Below, in pieces: positions 27,581 through 35,298 of a stretch of 64,000 bases of DNA; position 1 is the first letter of the stretch, and the number at the start of each line of letters is the position of its first letter. Under the pieces are notes generated by a model. It ran no database searches. It saw nothing but the letters and a program-made list of their open reading frames with translations, and had not been told where the DNA came from. Source of the DNA: an uncultured Collinsella sp. (GTDB lineage Bacteria > Actinomycetota > Coriobacteriia > Coriobacteriales > Coriobacteriaceae); assembly GCA_902492935.1 (NCBI GenBank), contig CABUNJ010000011.1, positions 10,787 to 74,786 of the forward strand, written 5' to 3'. The position numbers and the translations under genes are program-made.

Positions 27581-28516
27581 ATGCAGGAAACTGATTCTCA
27601 GTCTCAGGAGCAGGCTACCGCCGCCAAGGCCGCATCTGCTCCCGCCAAGTCCCGCACGCTGTGGGGCGACGCTTTTAAGCGTCTTCGTAAGAACAAACTC
27701 GCCGTTATCGGTGTCTGCTGGATCATCATCGTCGTTGTGGTTGCCCTGACCGCAGATCTGTGGGCTAAGCCCTGGCTCGGTTCGCCGACGGCTTCCGATT
27801 CGACCACCATGGCCGAGACGTCGCTGCTGGCTCCGTGTGCCGAGCATCCGTTTGGTACCGATTCCCTCGGTCGAGACATTCTGGTCCGTGTTATCTACGG
27901 TGCACGTGTTTCGCTTTCCGTCGGTATTATGGCCACTGCCATCTCCACGGTGATTGGTCTGGTCATGGGTGCCCTCGCCGGTTTCTATGGCGGTATTTGG
28001 GACACGATTATCATGCGTTGCGCGGACATCTTCCTGGCGTTCCCGTACGTGCTGTTCGTCGTCGCCATGATCGCCGTTATCGGCCGTGGTCTTCAGAACG
28101 TCTTTATCGCCATCGGTATTCTTGGCTGGCCTTCGATTGCGCGCGTTTTCCGCTCTGCAATCTTGACGGTCAAGGAAAACGACTATGTTGACGCTGCGCG
28201 CGCGATGGGTGCATCTGATGCTCGTATCGTCGTGCGTCACATCTTCCCGAACTCCGTTGCCTCCATCGTGGTCTACGCGACCATGAACATTGGTGGCGCC
28301 ATTCTGACCGAGTCCGCTCTGTCCTTCCTCGGCATGGGCGTTATTCCGCCTACGCCTTCGTGGGGCTCCATGATTCAGGACGGTCAGCAGTATCTTCTGA
28401 CTGCTCCCTGGATGATGATCATGCCCGGTCTGGCAATTCTCTCGACGGTGCTCGCCTTTACCCTGCTGGGTGACGGTCTGCGCGACGCCCTCGACGTCAA
28501 GATGAAGGACGCATAA
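27581..28516 (+). CDS. oppC: Oligopeptide ABC transporter permease C
   Basis: A 311-residue OppC/DppC permease. It has an Ala-rich cytoplasmic N-terminus of about 25 residues, the DUF-type anchor helix and an EAA loop (KENDYVDAARAMGASDARIVVRHIFPN). Conserved HPFGTDSLGRDILVRVIYGARVS marks the family. The start has AAGGGAGGTACGTCTC upstream, and the ATPase genes follow within three bases. Confidence 0.91.
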   Translation: MQETDSQSQEQATAAKAASAPAKSRTLWGDAFKRLRKNKLAVIGVCWIIIVVVVALTADLWAKPWLGSPTASDSTTMAETSLLAPCAEHPFGTDSLGRDILVRVIYGARVSLSVGIMATAISTVIGLVMGALAGFYGGIWDTIIMRCADIFLAFPYVLFVVAMIAVIGRGLQNVFIAIGILGWPSIARVFRSAILTVKENDYVDAARAMGASDARIVVRHIFPNSVASIVVYATMNIGGAILTESALSFLGMGVIPPTPSWGSMIQDGQQYLLTAPWMMIMPGLAILSTVLAFTLLGDGLRDALDVKMKDA

Positions 28517-28518
28517 GG

Positions 28519-29610
28519 ATGAAGAAGAACAAGAACTATGTGGACCTGAAGGACCAGCCGGTTCCCGAGGGCCAGCATCTGCTCGAGGTCGACGACCTTA
28601 AGATGTATTTCCACACCGAGGATGGCGTCGTTCGCGCTGTCGATGGTGTGTCCTACACGCTCGATCGTGGCGAGACCCTTGGTGTCGTCGGTGAGTCCGG
28701 CTCTGGTAAGTCCGTGACTGCCATGACCATCATGGGCCTTATCTCGATGCCTCCGGGAAAGATTGAGGGCGGTGACGTTCGCTATCGCGGCCGCTCCATC
28801 CTCGAGATGACCGAGGAAGAGATGCAGCACATTCGCGGCAACGATATCGCGATGATCTTCCAGGATCCAATGACCTCCTTGAACCCGGTCTATAAGATCG
28901 GCAAGCAGGTGGGCGAGGGCCTTCGTCTGCACCGCGGCTACTCCAAGCAGGAGGCGCTCAAGCGCGCCACCGAGCTTTTGGACCTCGTTGGTATTCCTGA
29001 GCCCGAGAAGCGCGTCAATGAGTATCCGCACCAGTTCTCCGGCGGCATGCGTCAGCGCGTCATGATTGCCATGGCACTTGCCTGCGATCCCGATATTCTG
29101 ATTGCCGACGAGCCCACGACTGCCCTGGACGTTACCATTCAGGCTCAGATTATTGAGCTTATGCAGGAGATGCAGGAGAAGAACGGCAACGCCATCATCA
29201 TGATTACCCATGACCTGGGCGTCGTTGCCGATATGGCCGATAAGATCATGGTTATGTACGCCGGCCGTCCCGTCGAGTTCGGTACTGCTGAGGAAATCTT
29301 CTACGAGAGCCGTCACCCCTACACCTGGGGCCTTATCCGCTCCATCCCGGAGCAGGCCATCGATGAGAAGAAGCCGCTTACGCCGATTCACGGTAACCCG
29401 CCTTCGCTCATGAACCTGCCCGAGGGTTGCGTGTTCTCGCCTCGTTGTCCCTATGCGACCGATAAGTGCCGCAAGCAGCGCCCCGAGCGTTTTGTCACCG
29501 AGTCCGGTCACTATTCTGCGTGCCACTATTCCGGTGACCCCGAGTTCCTTAAGAACGCTCCTGAGACGTCCCGTACGCGCAAGGATTCCAAGAAGGGAGG
29601 CGAGGCGTAA
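28519..29610 (+). CDS. oppD: Oligopeptide ABC transporter ATPase D
   Basis: A 363-residue OppD/DppD ATPase with Walker A GESGSGKSVT, signature FSGGMRQRVMIAMAL, Walker B ILIADEPTTALD and H-loop MITHD. The C-terminal extension carries Cys residues (GCVFSPRCPYATDKC, later HYSACHYS), which in this family form a metal or iron-sulfur site. The stop is adjacent to the oppF ATG. Confidence 0.92.
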   Translation: MKKNKNYVDLKDQPVPEGQHLLEVDDLKMYFHTEDGVVRAVDGVSYTLDRGETLGVVGESGSGKSVTAMTIMGLISMPPGKIEGGDVRYRGRSILEMTEEEMQHIRGNDIAMIFQDPMTSLNPVYKIGKQVGEGLRLHRGYSKQEALKRATELLDLVGIPEPEKRVNEYPHQFSGGMRQRVMIAMALACDPDILIADEPTTALDVTIQAQIIELMQEMQEKNGNAIIMITHDLGVVADMADKIMVMYAGRPVEFGTAEEIFYESRHPYTWGLIRSIPEQAIDEKKPLTPIHGNPPSLMNLPEGCVFSPRCPYATDKCRKQRPERFVTESGHYSACHYSGDPEFLKNAPETSRTRKDSKKGGEA

Positions 29611-30639
29611 ATGGCAGACAATAACGAGCGCACTCCGCTGTTGAAGGTCGAGCACCTCTCTAAGGAGTTCCCCGCAGAGTCCGGCATGTTCGCCAAGCGT
29701 TTTTCCAAGCGCGTCGTCTCTGCCGTAAACGACATTTCTTTTGAGATTTATCCTGGCGAGACCTTTGGCCTCGTCGGCGAGTCTGGTTGCGGTAAGTCCA
29801 CCACGGGCCGCACCATCATGCGCCTGACCAAGCCGACGGCAGGCAAAGTGTTCTTCCAGGGCAAAGACGTTGCCGAGATGAGCAAGCACGAGATCAAGGA
29901 CATGCGTCGTGAGATGCAGTTCATCTTCCAGGATCCTTATGCTTCGCTGAATCCCCGTATGACCATCGGCGAGATTGTCTCCGAACCCATGACCATTCAC
30001 GGCGTGGGCACCAAGGAGGAGCGCATTGAGCGCGTCCGCGAGCTTCTCGACGTCGTCGGACTGAACCCCGAGCACATCAACCGCTATCCTCATGAGTTCT
30101 CCGGCGGTCAGCGTCAGCGTGTCGGCATTGCCCGCGCATTTGCGCTGAAGCCCAAGCTGATTATCTGCGACGAGCCGGTTTCCGCTCTTGATGTGTCTAT
30201 TCAGGCCCAGGTTCTAAACCTGCTCAAGGAACTGCAGGACAAGTTCGGTACCGCATATCTGTTTATCGCCCACGATCTGTCCGTCGTGCAGCACATCTCC
30301 GATCGCGTTGCCGTTATGTATCTGGGTAAGATGGTCGAGGTTTCGGACTGGAAGACGCTCTACAGCGAGCCTCACCATCCGTACACGCAGTCGCTGCTGT
30401 CTGCCGTGCCGGTGCCCGATCCGGATATCCAGAAGACCCGTAAGCGCATCATCCTTGCCGGCGATCCGCCGTCACCGCTGGATCCGCCGACCGGCTGCCG
30501 TTTCCACACGCGCTGCCCGATCGCGCAGGGTATCTGCTCCGAGAAGCTTCCCGAGTTTAAGGAAGTCGCACCGGGCCACTGCTGCGCCTGTCACTTCGCG
30601 GAGCCGTTCCCGATCAAGGAATCGCACATCGACCTGTAG
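29611..30639 (+). CDS. oppF: Oligopeptide ABC transporter ATPase F
   Basis: A 342-residue OppF/DppF ATPase: Walker A GESGCGKSTTGR, signature FSGGQRQRVGIARAF, Walker B IICDEPVSALD. The C-terminal tail GCRFHTRCPIAQGIC plus HCCACHF supplies the family cysteines. It completes the importer. The first long palindrome begins 14 nt after its stop. Confidence 0.92.
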   Translation: MADNNERTPLLKVEHLSKEFPAESGMFAKRFSKRVVSAVNDISFEIYPGETFGLVGESGCGKSTTGRTIMRLTKPTAGKVFFQGKDVAEMSKHEIKDMRREMQFIFQDPYASLNPRMTIGEIVSEPMTIHGVGTKEERIERVRELLDVVGLNPEHINRYPHEFSGGQRQRVGIARAFALKPKLIICDEPVSALDVSIQAQVLNLLKELQDKFGTAYLFIAHDLSVVQHISDRVAVMYLGKMVEVSDWKTLYSEPHHPYTQSLLSAVPVPDPDIQKTRKRIILAGDPPSPLDPPTGCRFHTRCPIAQGICSEKLPEFKEVAPGHCCACHFAEPFPIKESHIDL

Positions 30640-30653
30640 TCGGTTGTTTGTCC

Positions 30654-30785
30654 GGGCCCGTGCTGGACTTAGTTTTCAGAACGTCCTCGACCATGGAAAC
30701 CCCCTTATCCTGCTCCTTCGGAGCTGCGGATAAGGGGGTTTCCTGGTCTGCGGAATGTTCTGAAAACTAAGTCCAGCACGGGCCC
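30654..30785. repeat. Giant nested hairpin 1 (orientation B)
   Basis: Outer arms 30654-30682 and 30757-30785 are perfectly complementary over 29 bases. Inner arms GGAAACCCCCTTATCC (30695-30710) and GGATAAGGGGGTTTCC (30728-30743) pair perfectly and extend through GACCA/TGGTC. The apex is GCTCC-TTC-GGAGC. Between outer and inner stems the left side begins GTCCTCG (30683-30689) and the right side is TGCGGAAT (30749-30756). No T tract follows, so it is not a normal terminator. Confidence 0.85.
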
Positions 30786-30847
30786 TGTGTTACCGCTGTA
30801 GGGGGTGCGATTCCTTGATCGCTCACTTTACTAATTGGAAAGATAGT

Positions 30848-30873
30848 GAGGCCGGAGCGTTGGCTCCGGCCTC
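30848..30873 (+). terminator. Hairpin within the inter-palindrome spacer
   Basis: A perfect 11-bp stem (GAGGCCGGAGC with GCTCCGGCCTC) and a four-base loop, followed by CTTATAG. A second hairpin, GGCTCGGC-AAA-GCCGAGCC, is at 30884-30902. Either could end the oppF transcript, but T tails are weak. Confidence 0.4.
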
Positions 30874-30963
30874 CTTATAGAAGGGCTCGGCAAAGCCGAG
30901 CCACCAAATCTGCATCAGCCCCCAGAACATATTTGAGAACTGTGTCCGGAGTACATACCCCTA

Positions 30964-31088
30964 GGGCCGGAATGAGGTTGCTTTCCAACGCATTCCGCAG
31001 GGGGCGGCATTATTTTGTAGCGCGAAGCGCGGATCAAAATAATGCCGCATGCCCGAGGACGCGTTGGAAAGCAACCTCATTCCGGCCC
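30964..31088. repeat. Giant nested hairpin 2 (orientation A)
   Basis: Outer arms 30964-30991 and 31061-31088 pair perfectly over 28 bases. Inner arms GCGGCATTATTTTG (31004-31017) and CAAAATAATGCCGC (31035-31048) pair perfectly. The apex is GCGC-GAA-GCGC. Loop motifs are ATTCCGCA (30992-30999) directly after the left arm and CGAGGAC (31054-31060) directly before the right arm. These are the reverse complements of the motifs in hairpin 1, so the two lie in opposite orientation. Confidence 0.85.
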
Positions 31089-31126
31089 GAACAGGTCCGT
31101 CTACCTGCGCATTTACAAATTCGTAA

Positions 31127-31175
31127 ACTTTTTTCAAAAAAGTGCTTGCGCAGTTCTTGAATCATAGGTTATTAT
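31127..31175 (+). promoter_or_regulatory. tRNA-Leu promoter with AT palindrome
   Basis: The palindrome ACTTTTTT-C-AAAAAAGT (31127-31143) lies two bases before a -35 box TTGCGC (31146-31151); -10 TATTAT (31170-31175) follows after 18 nt. The same arrangement precedes two tRNA-Gly genes in this window. Confidence 0.65.
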
Positions 31176-31232
31176 CTTCCTCGTTGAACGCGCGGGTCCA
31201 ACAAAACGAACCGTGAATCAACAACATAGCAT

Positions 31233-31322
31233 GTCGGAGTGGCGGAATTGGCAGACGCGCTAGCTTGAGGTGCTAGTGACCGCTTTTTGGTCATGCGGGT
31301 TCAAGTCCCGCCTCCGACACCA
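31233..31322 (+). tRNA. tRNA-Leu (GAG)
   Basis: Class II tRNA with acceptor GTCGGAG/CTCCGAC, D-loop GGCAGACGC, anticodon stem CTAGC/GCTAG around TTGAGGT (anticodon GAG), a variable arm with stem GACC/GGTC, T arm GCGGG-TTCAAGT-CCCGC and an encoded CCA at 31320-31322. It reads CUC/CUU leucine codons. Confidence 0.96.
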
Positions 31323-31334
31323 TCGCATTTGAGG

Positions 31335-31355
31335 AGCCTCTTCGGAGGCTTTTTT
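31335..31355 (+). terminator. Terminator after tRNA-Leu
   Basis: AGCCTC-TTCG-GAGGCT (31335-31350) followed by TTTTT. It ends 27 nt before the next start codon, leaving little room for another promoter. Confidence 0.85.
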
Positions 31356-31381
31356 GTTACCGATAGACGGTGAGGTTCACG

Positions 31382-33727
31382 ATGGAAACGCTTGAACGCA
31401 ACGAGTGGGCAGACGTTGCCCAACTAGTCGAGATCACGAGCGATGCTGTCATAATCTGCGAGCTTGACGGAACCATTCTGCATTTGAATAATCGCTTACT
31501 TGGTTTGATGTGCGAGGAACGTGCCGACGTCATCGGTGGAGATGTTAAAGACGTCCTGTACTCGTCCGCTTTTGAACGTGCGACGGAACATCGTCTGCCA
31601 TTTGAAACTGATGGCTCCGAGAACGAACTGATGCTCAAGCTGAGTGACGGCTCTTTTATCCCCGTCTTGGTTCGTGCGGGCTCCGTAACGCCTCCGCGCA
31701 TCTTTGGGCGCCGCGCACCACGTGTCCTGGTGGCGCTTCACAGTATCGAGGAACAGTATTCTCACGACCGTCAACTCAAGCGTGCGTTATCGGAGCTTAG
31801 AGTGGCGAACAAGCGTCTCTCTGGCACGCTCTCGGTCATTATGAGCACCGTGGGTTTCGATGAGCTACCCAGCCTGCTTGATACCGTTTTAAATCAGCTC
31901 GTCGGAACGCTCGATGCTTCTGGAGCTGCGATTTATTTTTCGGAGAGCGGCGGTTTTAAGCTACGCGGTGTTTCCAAGGAGCTGTACGACAGCTACCTGC
32001 CCGAGTTTTTGCCGTATGGCGCGGGTATCCCGACGTATGTGCTCCGCGAGTCTCGTGCCTGTCGCCTTTCGATTCAGCAGGACCTTGAGGGCGACAGGGT
32101 CGCCTCGGGTATGTTCATGGACCTGGATAATCGTTCTAAGCATCTGCTGCGCGTGCAGGATATGCCTCCGTATCGCAGCGAGATCTGCCTTCCCGTGTTT
32201 TACGGTACGCAGATCCTTGGCGTGCTGGAAGTTGGTTGGAAGCGCCCTCAGGCACCGCTCGCCTATGACGTTAACGTACTCGAGGTCATTTGCGATTACC
32301 TGTCTATCCAGCTAGTCGGTATGGCATCGAGCCTTCGCTCTCGTCGCACGGCCGAGCTTGGCCGCTCGCTCAATGTCTTACGTGATGAGTTGTTTACCTT
32401 TCTAGACGATTCCGCCGCGGCTACCCAGGCTATATCGTCCGAGATCTGCAATATGCTCAACTGCCATTTTTGCCCTGTTGAGTATGACGCCGGTCTGGAC
32501 TCCTATGTCATAGATTTTGAAGGCGGCAGTCGCGTTGCTTTGCCGGACGATCCCGAGAAGCTTTTCTTTTCTACGACGGCGCCAGCGGCACGTCTGGGAT
32601 CTGGCCCTGATGGCTTTGAAGCATCTGTTTTGGGCGGTACGAGTGCCGAGGACCTCAAACACGTCCGTATAACTCGCGTTGACGAATCGATGCCTATGGG
32701 AGGCTGGCTTAGGGCGCATGGCCTGCCTTGCCAGGGCCTCTACGTCGACTCCGGCATCGAGGCGGGGCGTCCGCGCTCTGAGGGTGATGGCAAGCACAGC
32801 AACGACGCGATTGTTCCTGCTTCTGTTGCGAAGGGCCCGACGACGCGCGCGCTGCTGCTTCGTGATGGCAGTCAAGAGCCGATTGATGACCTTGAATATG
32901 ACTACTTGGTGCATTTAGCGCACGACTTTGAGCTGATCTACGAAGGCGAATCTCAAAAGCGCGAAGAGCGTCATATCGCTCAGACGCTTCAGATTGGCAT
33001 GAGAAATTCGCTTGGTGACGTTCCGGGCATCGCAACCGATTCGGTATACCTATCGGCAACGAATTCCGCGTTGGTCGGCGGTGACTTCTATACGCTTGTC
33101 CGTCTTCCCGATGATTGCGCTGTAATGATTTTGGGCGATGTTTCCGGCAAAGGAATCGAGGCGGCGTCGATGTCAGCGCTCGTCAAGACGGCGCTGACGG
33201 CCTATGCCTGGGAGGGTGCGGGGCCTGCCCGCATGGCCCGCTCGCTCAATAGCATGCTCATGGGCTTTTCGAGGGTCGAGACGTTTGTGACGGCGTTTAT
33301 CGCCAAGATCGATCTTAAGGCGGGTCGCGCTACCTATTGCTCAGCGGGACATCCTCCCACTATGGTCATTAGGCCGTCGTCGAAGCCGTTTGGCAGCGGC
33401 GAGACCTGCGGGGGAGAAGTGGAGCTCCTTGGGTGTCAATCGGGCGTGATCGGTGCCTTTGAGAGCATGGTGTACGAGACAGGCGTGTTTACGTTCGCTC
33501 CTGGTGACATGCTATTTATGTATACCGACGGAACGATTGAAGCACGTGATCGCTCGGGTGCTTTCTTTGGCGAACAGCGCCTTCGCGACCTTCTGCTCTC
33601 TGTCTCGGGTGAGGGCGTATCGGGAATCTGCGGTAAGGTCTTGGGCGAGCTTGATCGCTTTACCGAGTCGGCGCTGGACGATGACATCGCGCTGGTCTCC
33701 CTTGAGTTTTTACGGGGTCGATCGTAG
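31382..33727 (+). CDS. PAS-GAF sensor with PP2C-type (SpoIIE/RsbU) phosphatase
   Basis: A 781-residue cytoplasmic signalling protein. Residues about 10-125 look like a PAS domain (SDAVIICELDGTILHLNNRLLGL), about 155-310 a GAF domain (LDASGAAIYFSESGGF), then a region without a clear assignment. About 545-780 is a PP2C_SIIE phosphatase with SALVGGDFYTL, ILGDVSGKGIEAA, YCSAGHPP and DDDIALVSLEF. No membrane helix is seen. Enzymes of this type dephosphorylate STAS antagonists; the next gene encodes one. ATG 31382 is chosen after GTGAGGTTCACG. Confidence 0.86.
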   Translation: METLERNEWADVAQLVEITSDAVIICELDGTILHLNNRLLGLMCEERADVIGGDVKDVLYSSAFERATEHRLPFETDGSENELMLKLSDGSFIPVLVRAGSVTPPRIFGRRAPRVLVALHSIEEQYSHDRQLKRALSELRVANKRLSGTLSVIMSTVGFDELPSLLDTVLNQLVGTLDASGAAIYFSESGGFKLRGVSKELYDSYLPEFLPYGAGIPTYVLRESRACRLSIQQDLEGDRVASGMFMDLDNRSKHLLRVQDMPPYRSEICLPVFYGTQILGVLEVGWKRPQAPLAYDVNVLEVICDYLSIQLVGMASSLRSRRTAELGRSLNVLRDELFTFLDDSAAATQAISSEICNMLNCHFCPVEYDAGLDSYVIDFEGGSRVALPDDPEKLFFSTTAPAARLGSGPDGFEASVLGGTSAEDLKHVRITRVDESMPMGGWLRAHGLPCQGLYVDSGIEAGRPRSEGDGKHSNDAIVPASVAKGPTTRALLLRDGSQEPIDDLEYDYLVHLAHDFELIYEGESQKREERHIAQTLQIGMRNSLGDVPGIATDSVYLSATNSALVGGDFYTLVRLPDDCAVMILGDVSGKGIEAASMSALVKTALTAYAWEGAGPARMARSLNSMLMGFSRVETFVTAFIAKIDLKAGRATYCSAGHPPTMVIRPSSKPFGSGETCGGEVELLGCQSGVIGAFESMVYETGVFTFAPGDMLFMYTDGTIEARDRSGAFFGEQRLRDLLLSVSGEGVSGICGKVLGELDRFTESALDDDIALVSLEFLRGRS

Positions 33728-33808
33728 GCCGCGACGCTTGACGGGCAAAATCTGCGCAGTTGCAGATACGTATGCATCGAGCGAGCTCTTTTGGGGAACC
33801 ATGGTCGT

Positions 33809-34555
33809 ATGAATGAGTGGAATGACATAGCGGTTTTGACGCCACCGGGCGATGTCGACATCGCCTCGGTGTCCGCGCTGCGCCGACGGTTGGATAATTT
33901 GATCGACCGTGGCGTGCGTCGTGTTGTCATCAATTGCCAGGCCGTGGGCTTTATCGACTCGACGGGTTTGGCGTTTTTGCTTACACGTGCCAGAGAACTC
34001 ATGAGGCGAGAGGGCCTGCTTTCGCTCGTTAACGCCTCCGATGAGGTCATTCGCTTTTTGGAGATTGCCCGACTTGTCGACATCCTTCATGTTGCGGGTC
34101 CGGCGCGTGAGTCGATTCCCGCCATCCCGGTGGGAGAGTTGCCACGATGGAGCAAGAGCATCGAAGTGCAGCGAGGCATCGAGAATCTCCCGTATTATCG
34201 GCACCGTGTGGCCGAGCTTCTCGAATCACTTCCCCTGAGGCGTGATGAACGTTATGACGTCGCATTGGCGCTGGGGGAGGCATTGGGTAACGCGTATGAC
34301 CATGCGGGCGGTGTCGGCTGCAACCTGACGGTTCAGGCCTACGGGGACCGTGTTGTGCTCGAGGTGCTTGATCGGGGCGCTGGCTATTCTATCGATGGGG
34401 CGAGCGAGCCGGTGGCATCCGAGGAACGCGGACGTGGTATCAAGCTTATGCGCATGCTCGTCGATAATGTGGAGGTTGCCCGTCGCACGGATGGCGCCGG
34501 CACACGCGTTCGGATGGTGAAGCTGTTTAGCTCGACATTGGAATCGTGCGCTTAG
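33809..34555 (+). CDS. Fused STAS anti-anti-sigma and HATPase anti-sigma-type switch protein
   Basis: A 248-residue two-domain protein. Residues 1-100 are a STAS domain with the phosphorylatable Ser51 in FIDSTGLAFL. Residues about 115-248 are a HATPase_c_2 domain of the SpoIIAB/RsbW kind, with N-box ALGEALGNAYDHAG, G1-like VLDRGAGYS and G2-like RGRGIKLMRML. Antagonist and kinase are normally separate proteins that exchange partners. With the upstream phosphatase this forms a compact switch. No sigma factor is nearby. ATG 33809 has GGGGAACC about 11 bases upstream. Confidence 0.83.
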   Translation: MNEWNDIAVLTPPGDVDIASVSALRRRLDNLIDRGVRRVVINCQAVGFIDSTGLAFLLTRARELMRREGLLSLVNASDEVIRFLEIARLVDILHVAGPARESIPAIPVGELPRWSKSIEVQRGIENLPYYRHRVAELLESLPLRRDERYDVALALGEALGNAYDHAGGVGCNLTVQAYGDRVVLEVLDRGAGYSIDGASEPVASEERGRGIKLMRMLVDNVEVARRTDGAGTRVRMVKLFSSTLESCA

Positions 34556-34600
34556 CGCCTTGGGCTGACATGATTTCCCTGCGTGAACTTGCATTGAACA

Positions 34601-34648
34601 ACTTTTTTGAAAAAAGTACTTGCGTCTTTTGGACAACTCGCGTAAATT
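34601..34648 (+). promoter_or_regulatory. Promoter of the tRNA-Gly/Cys/Gly array with AT palindrome
   Basis: The palindrome ACTTTTTT-G-AAAAAAGT (34601-34617) lies two bases before -35 TTGCGT (34620-34625); a 17-nt spacer leads to -10 TAAATT (34643-34648), 13 bases before the tRNA. Confidence 0.7.
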
Positions 34649-34660
34649 AATAACCCGCAA

Positions 34661-34736
34661 GCGGACATGGCTCAGTTGGTAGAGCACAACCTTGCCAAGG
34701 TTGGGGTCGCGGGTTCGAGCCCCGTTGTCCGCTCCA
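34661..34736 (+). tRNA. tRNA-Gly (GCC), copy 1
   Basis: Acceptor GCGGACA/TGTCCGC, D-loop CAGTTGGTAGAG, anticodon loop TTGCCAA (anticodon GCC), T loop TTCGAGC and encoded CCA (34734-34736). Identical to the copies at 34887 and 37173. Confidence 0.97.
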
Positions 34737-34746
34737 TTGCATTTCC

Positions 34747-34769
34747 GGACCGTTTAGGCGGTCCTTTTT
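34747..34769 (+). terminator. Terminator between tRNA-Gly and tRNA-Cys
   Basis: GGACCG (34747-34752) pairs with CGGTCC (34759-34764) and TTTTT follows. The T run ends two bases before tRNA-Cys, so tRNA-Cys has no space for its own promoter. Confidence 0.7.
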
Positions 34770-34770
34770 C

Positions 34771-34844
34771 GGCGAAGTGGCCAAGTGGTAAGGCAGAGGC
34801 CTGCAAAGCCTTTACCCCCGGTTCGAATCCGGGCTTCGCCTCCA
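34771..34844 (+). tRNA. tRNA-Cys (GCA)
   Basis: Acceptor GGCGAAG/CTTCGCC, anticodon loop CTGCAAA (anticodon GCA), T loop TTCGAAT with stem CCCGG/CCGGG and encoded CCA (34842-34844). Confidence 0.96.
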
Positions 34845-34853
34845 GGCAACATC

Positions 34854-34880
34854 CGGGCGCTCCGGCGCCCGTTTTGTTTT
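34854..34880 (+). terminator. Terminator between tRNA-Cys and tRNA-Gly copy 2
   Basis: CGGGCGC (34854-34860) pairs with GCGCCCG (34865-34871), followed by TTTTGTTTT. It lies only six bases before the next tRNA. Confidence 0.75.
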
Positions 34881-34886
34881 ACATAT

Positions 34887-34962
34887 GCGGACATGGCTCA
34901 GTTGGTAGAGCACAACCTTGCCAAGGTTGGGGTCGCGGGTTCGAGCCCCGTTGTCCGCTCCA
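34887..34962 (+). tRNA. tRNA-Gly (GCC), copy 2
   Basis: All 76 bases match copy 1: anticodon loop TTGCCAA and encoded CCA at 34960-34962. No promoter can fit between the preceding terminator and this gene. Confidence 0.97.
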
Positions 34963-34970
34963 ACTATCTT

Positions 34971-34997
34971 ACGCGGTTCTAACGAACCGCGTTTTTT
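34971..34997 (+). terminator. Terminator after the tRNA array
   Basis: A perfect 9-bp stem ACGCGGTTC (34971-34979) with GAACCGCGT (34984-34992), followed by a T run. Strong intrinsic terminator. Confidence 0.92.
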
Positions 34998-35298
34998 GTT
35001 GACGCTGCGCGAGCCCCGGGCACCCCATCTTGCCCCTCAATCGTCGGTCGCGTACATAAAGTACGCTTCCCTCCTCTTTCGCGGCAACCTGGGGCACCCG
35101 GAGCCCGCTCGCTGTCGTGGCCGGGGGAGTGGGTCTTCCGTTCTTTTCATTAATCGGTCGATTCGTCCCAGGAGGCTCGAACCCGAAAGGGAGCGAACAT
35201 TTTGGGACGTGGCTGTGGCGTTGTTTGCCGCGAATGTCCGCTTTGGGCGTATTATCGTGGGCATCTCGCAAAACCTCGTTGCAAGGGAGGCGCACCCC
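34998..35298 (+). other. 301-nt non-coding stretch before the alpha-glucosidase
   Basis: It contains the interrupted palindrome at 35009-35112. A possible -10 TATTAT is at 35250-35255, with TTGCCG 19 nt upstream, 44 nt before the start codon. An open frame runs through from tRNA-Gly copy 2 but is not a gene. Confidence 0.45.
35009..35112. repeat. Interrupted palindromic element before the GH13 gene
   Basis: The ends GCGAGC (35009-35014) and GCTCGC (35107-35112) are complementary. Inside them GGG-CA-CCCCA-TC-TTGCC pairs with GGCAA-CC-TGGGG-CA-CCC, with two symmetric 2-nt mismatches. The core has GCGTAC-ATAAA-GTACGC (35050-35066). It differs from the giant hairpins in sequence and lacks their loop motifs. 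No T tract follows. Confidence 0.55.

Larger units (their letters stand above)
30640..31232. other. 593-nt non-coding region with two giant hairpins
   Basis: No credible gene is seen between oppF and tRNA-Leu. The stretch holds the hairpins at 30654-30785 and 30964-31088, the smaller hairpins between them, and the tRNA-Leu promoter at 31127-31175. Confidence 0.7.

Noticed and set aside
30654..30785. Reading hairpin 1 as the oppF terminator
   Set aside because: The stem is far longer than needed, nested, and not followed by a T run; the loop motifs recur elsewhere.
34667..35002. Open frame across the tRNA-Gly/Cys/Gly array, and similar at 37179-37454
   Set aside because: Both run straight through tRNA genes; the repeated peptide is the translated tRNA-Gly.
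34918..35298. N-terminal extension of the GH13 frame
   Set aside because: It starts inside tRNA-Gly copy 2 and crosses a terminator; ATG 35299 has the ribosome site and the conserved N-terminus.
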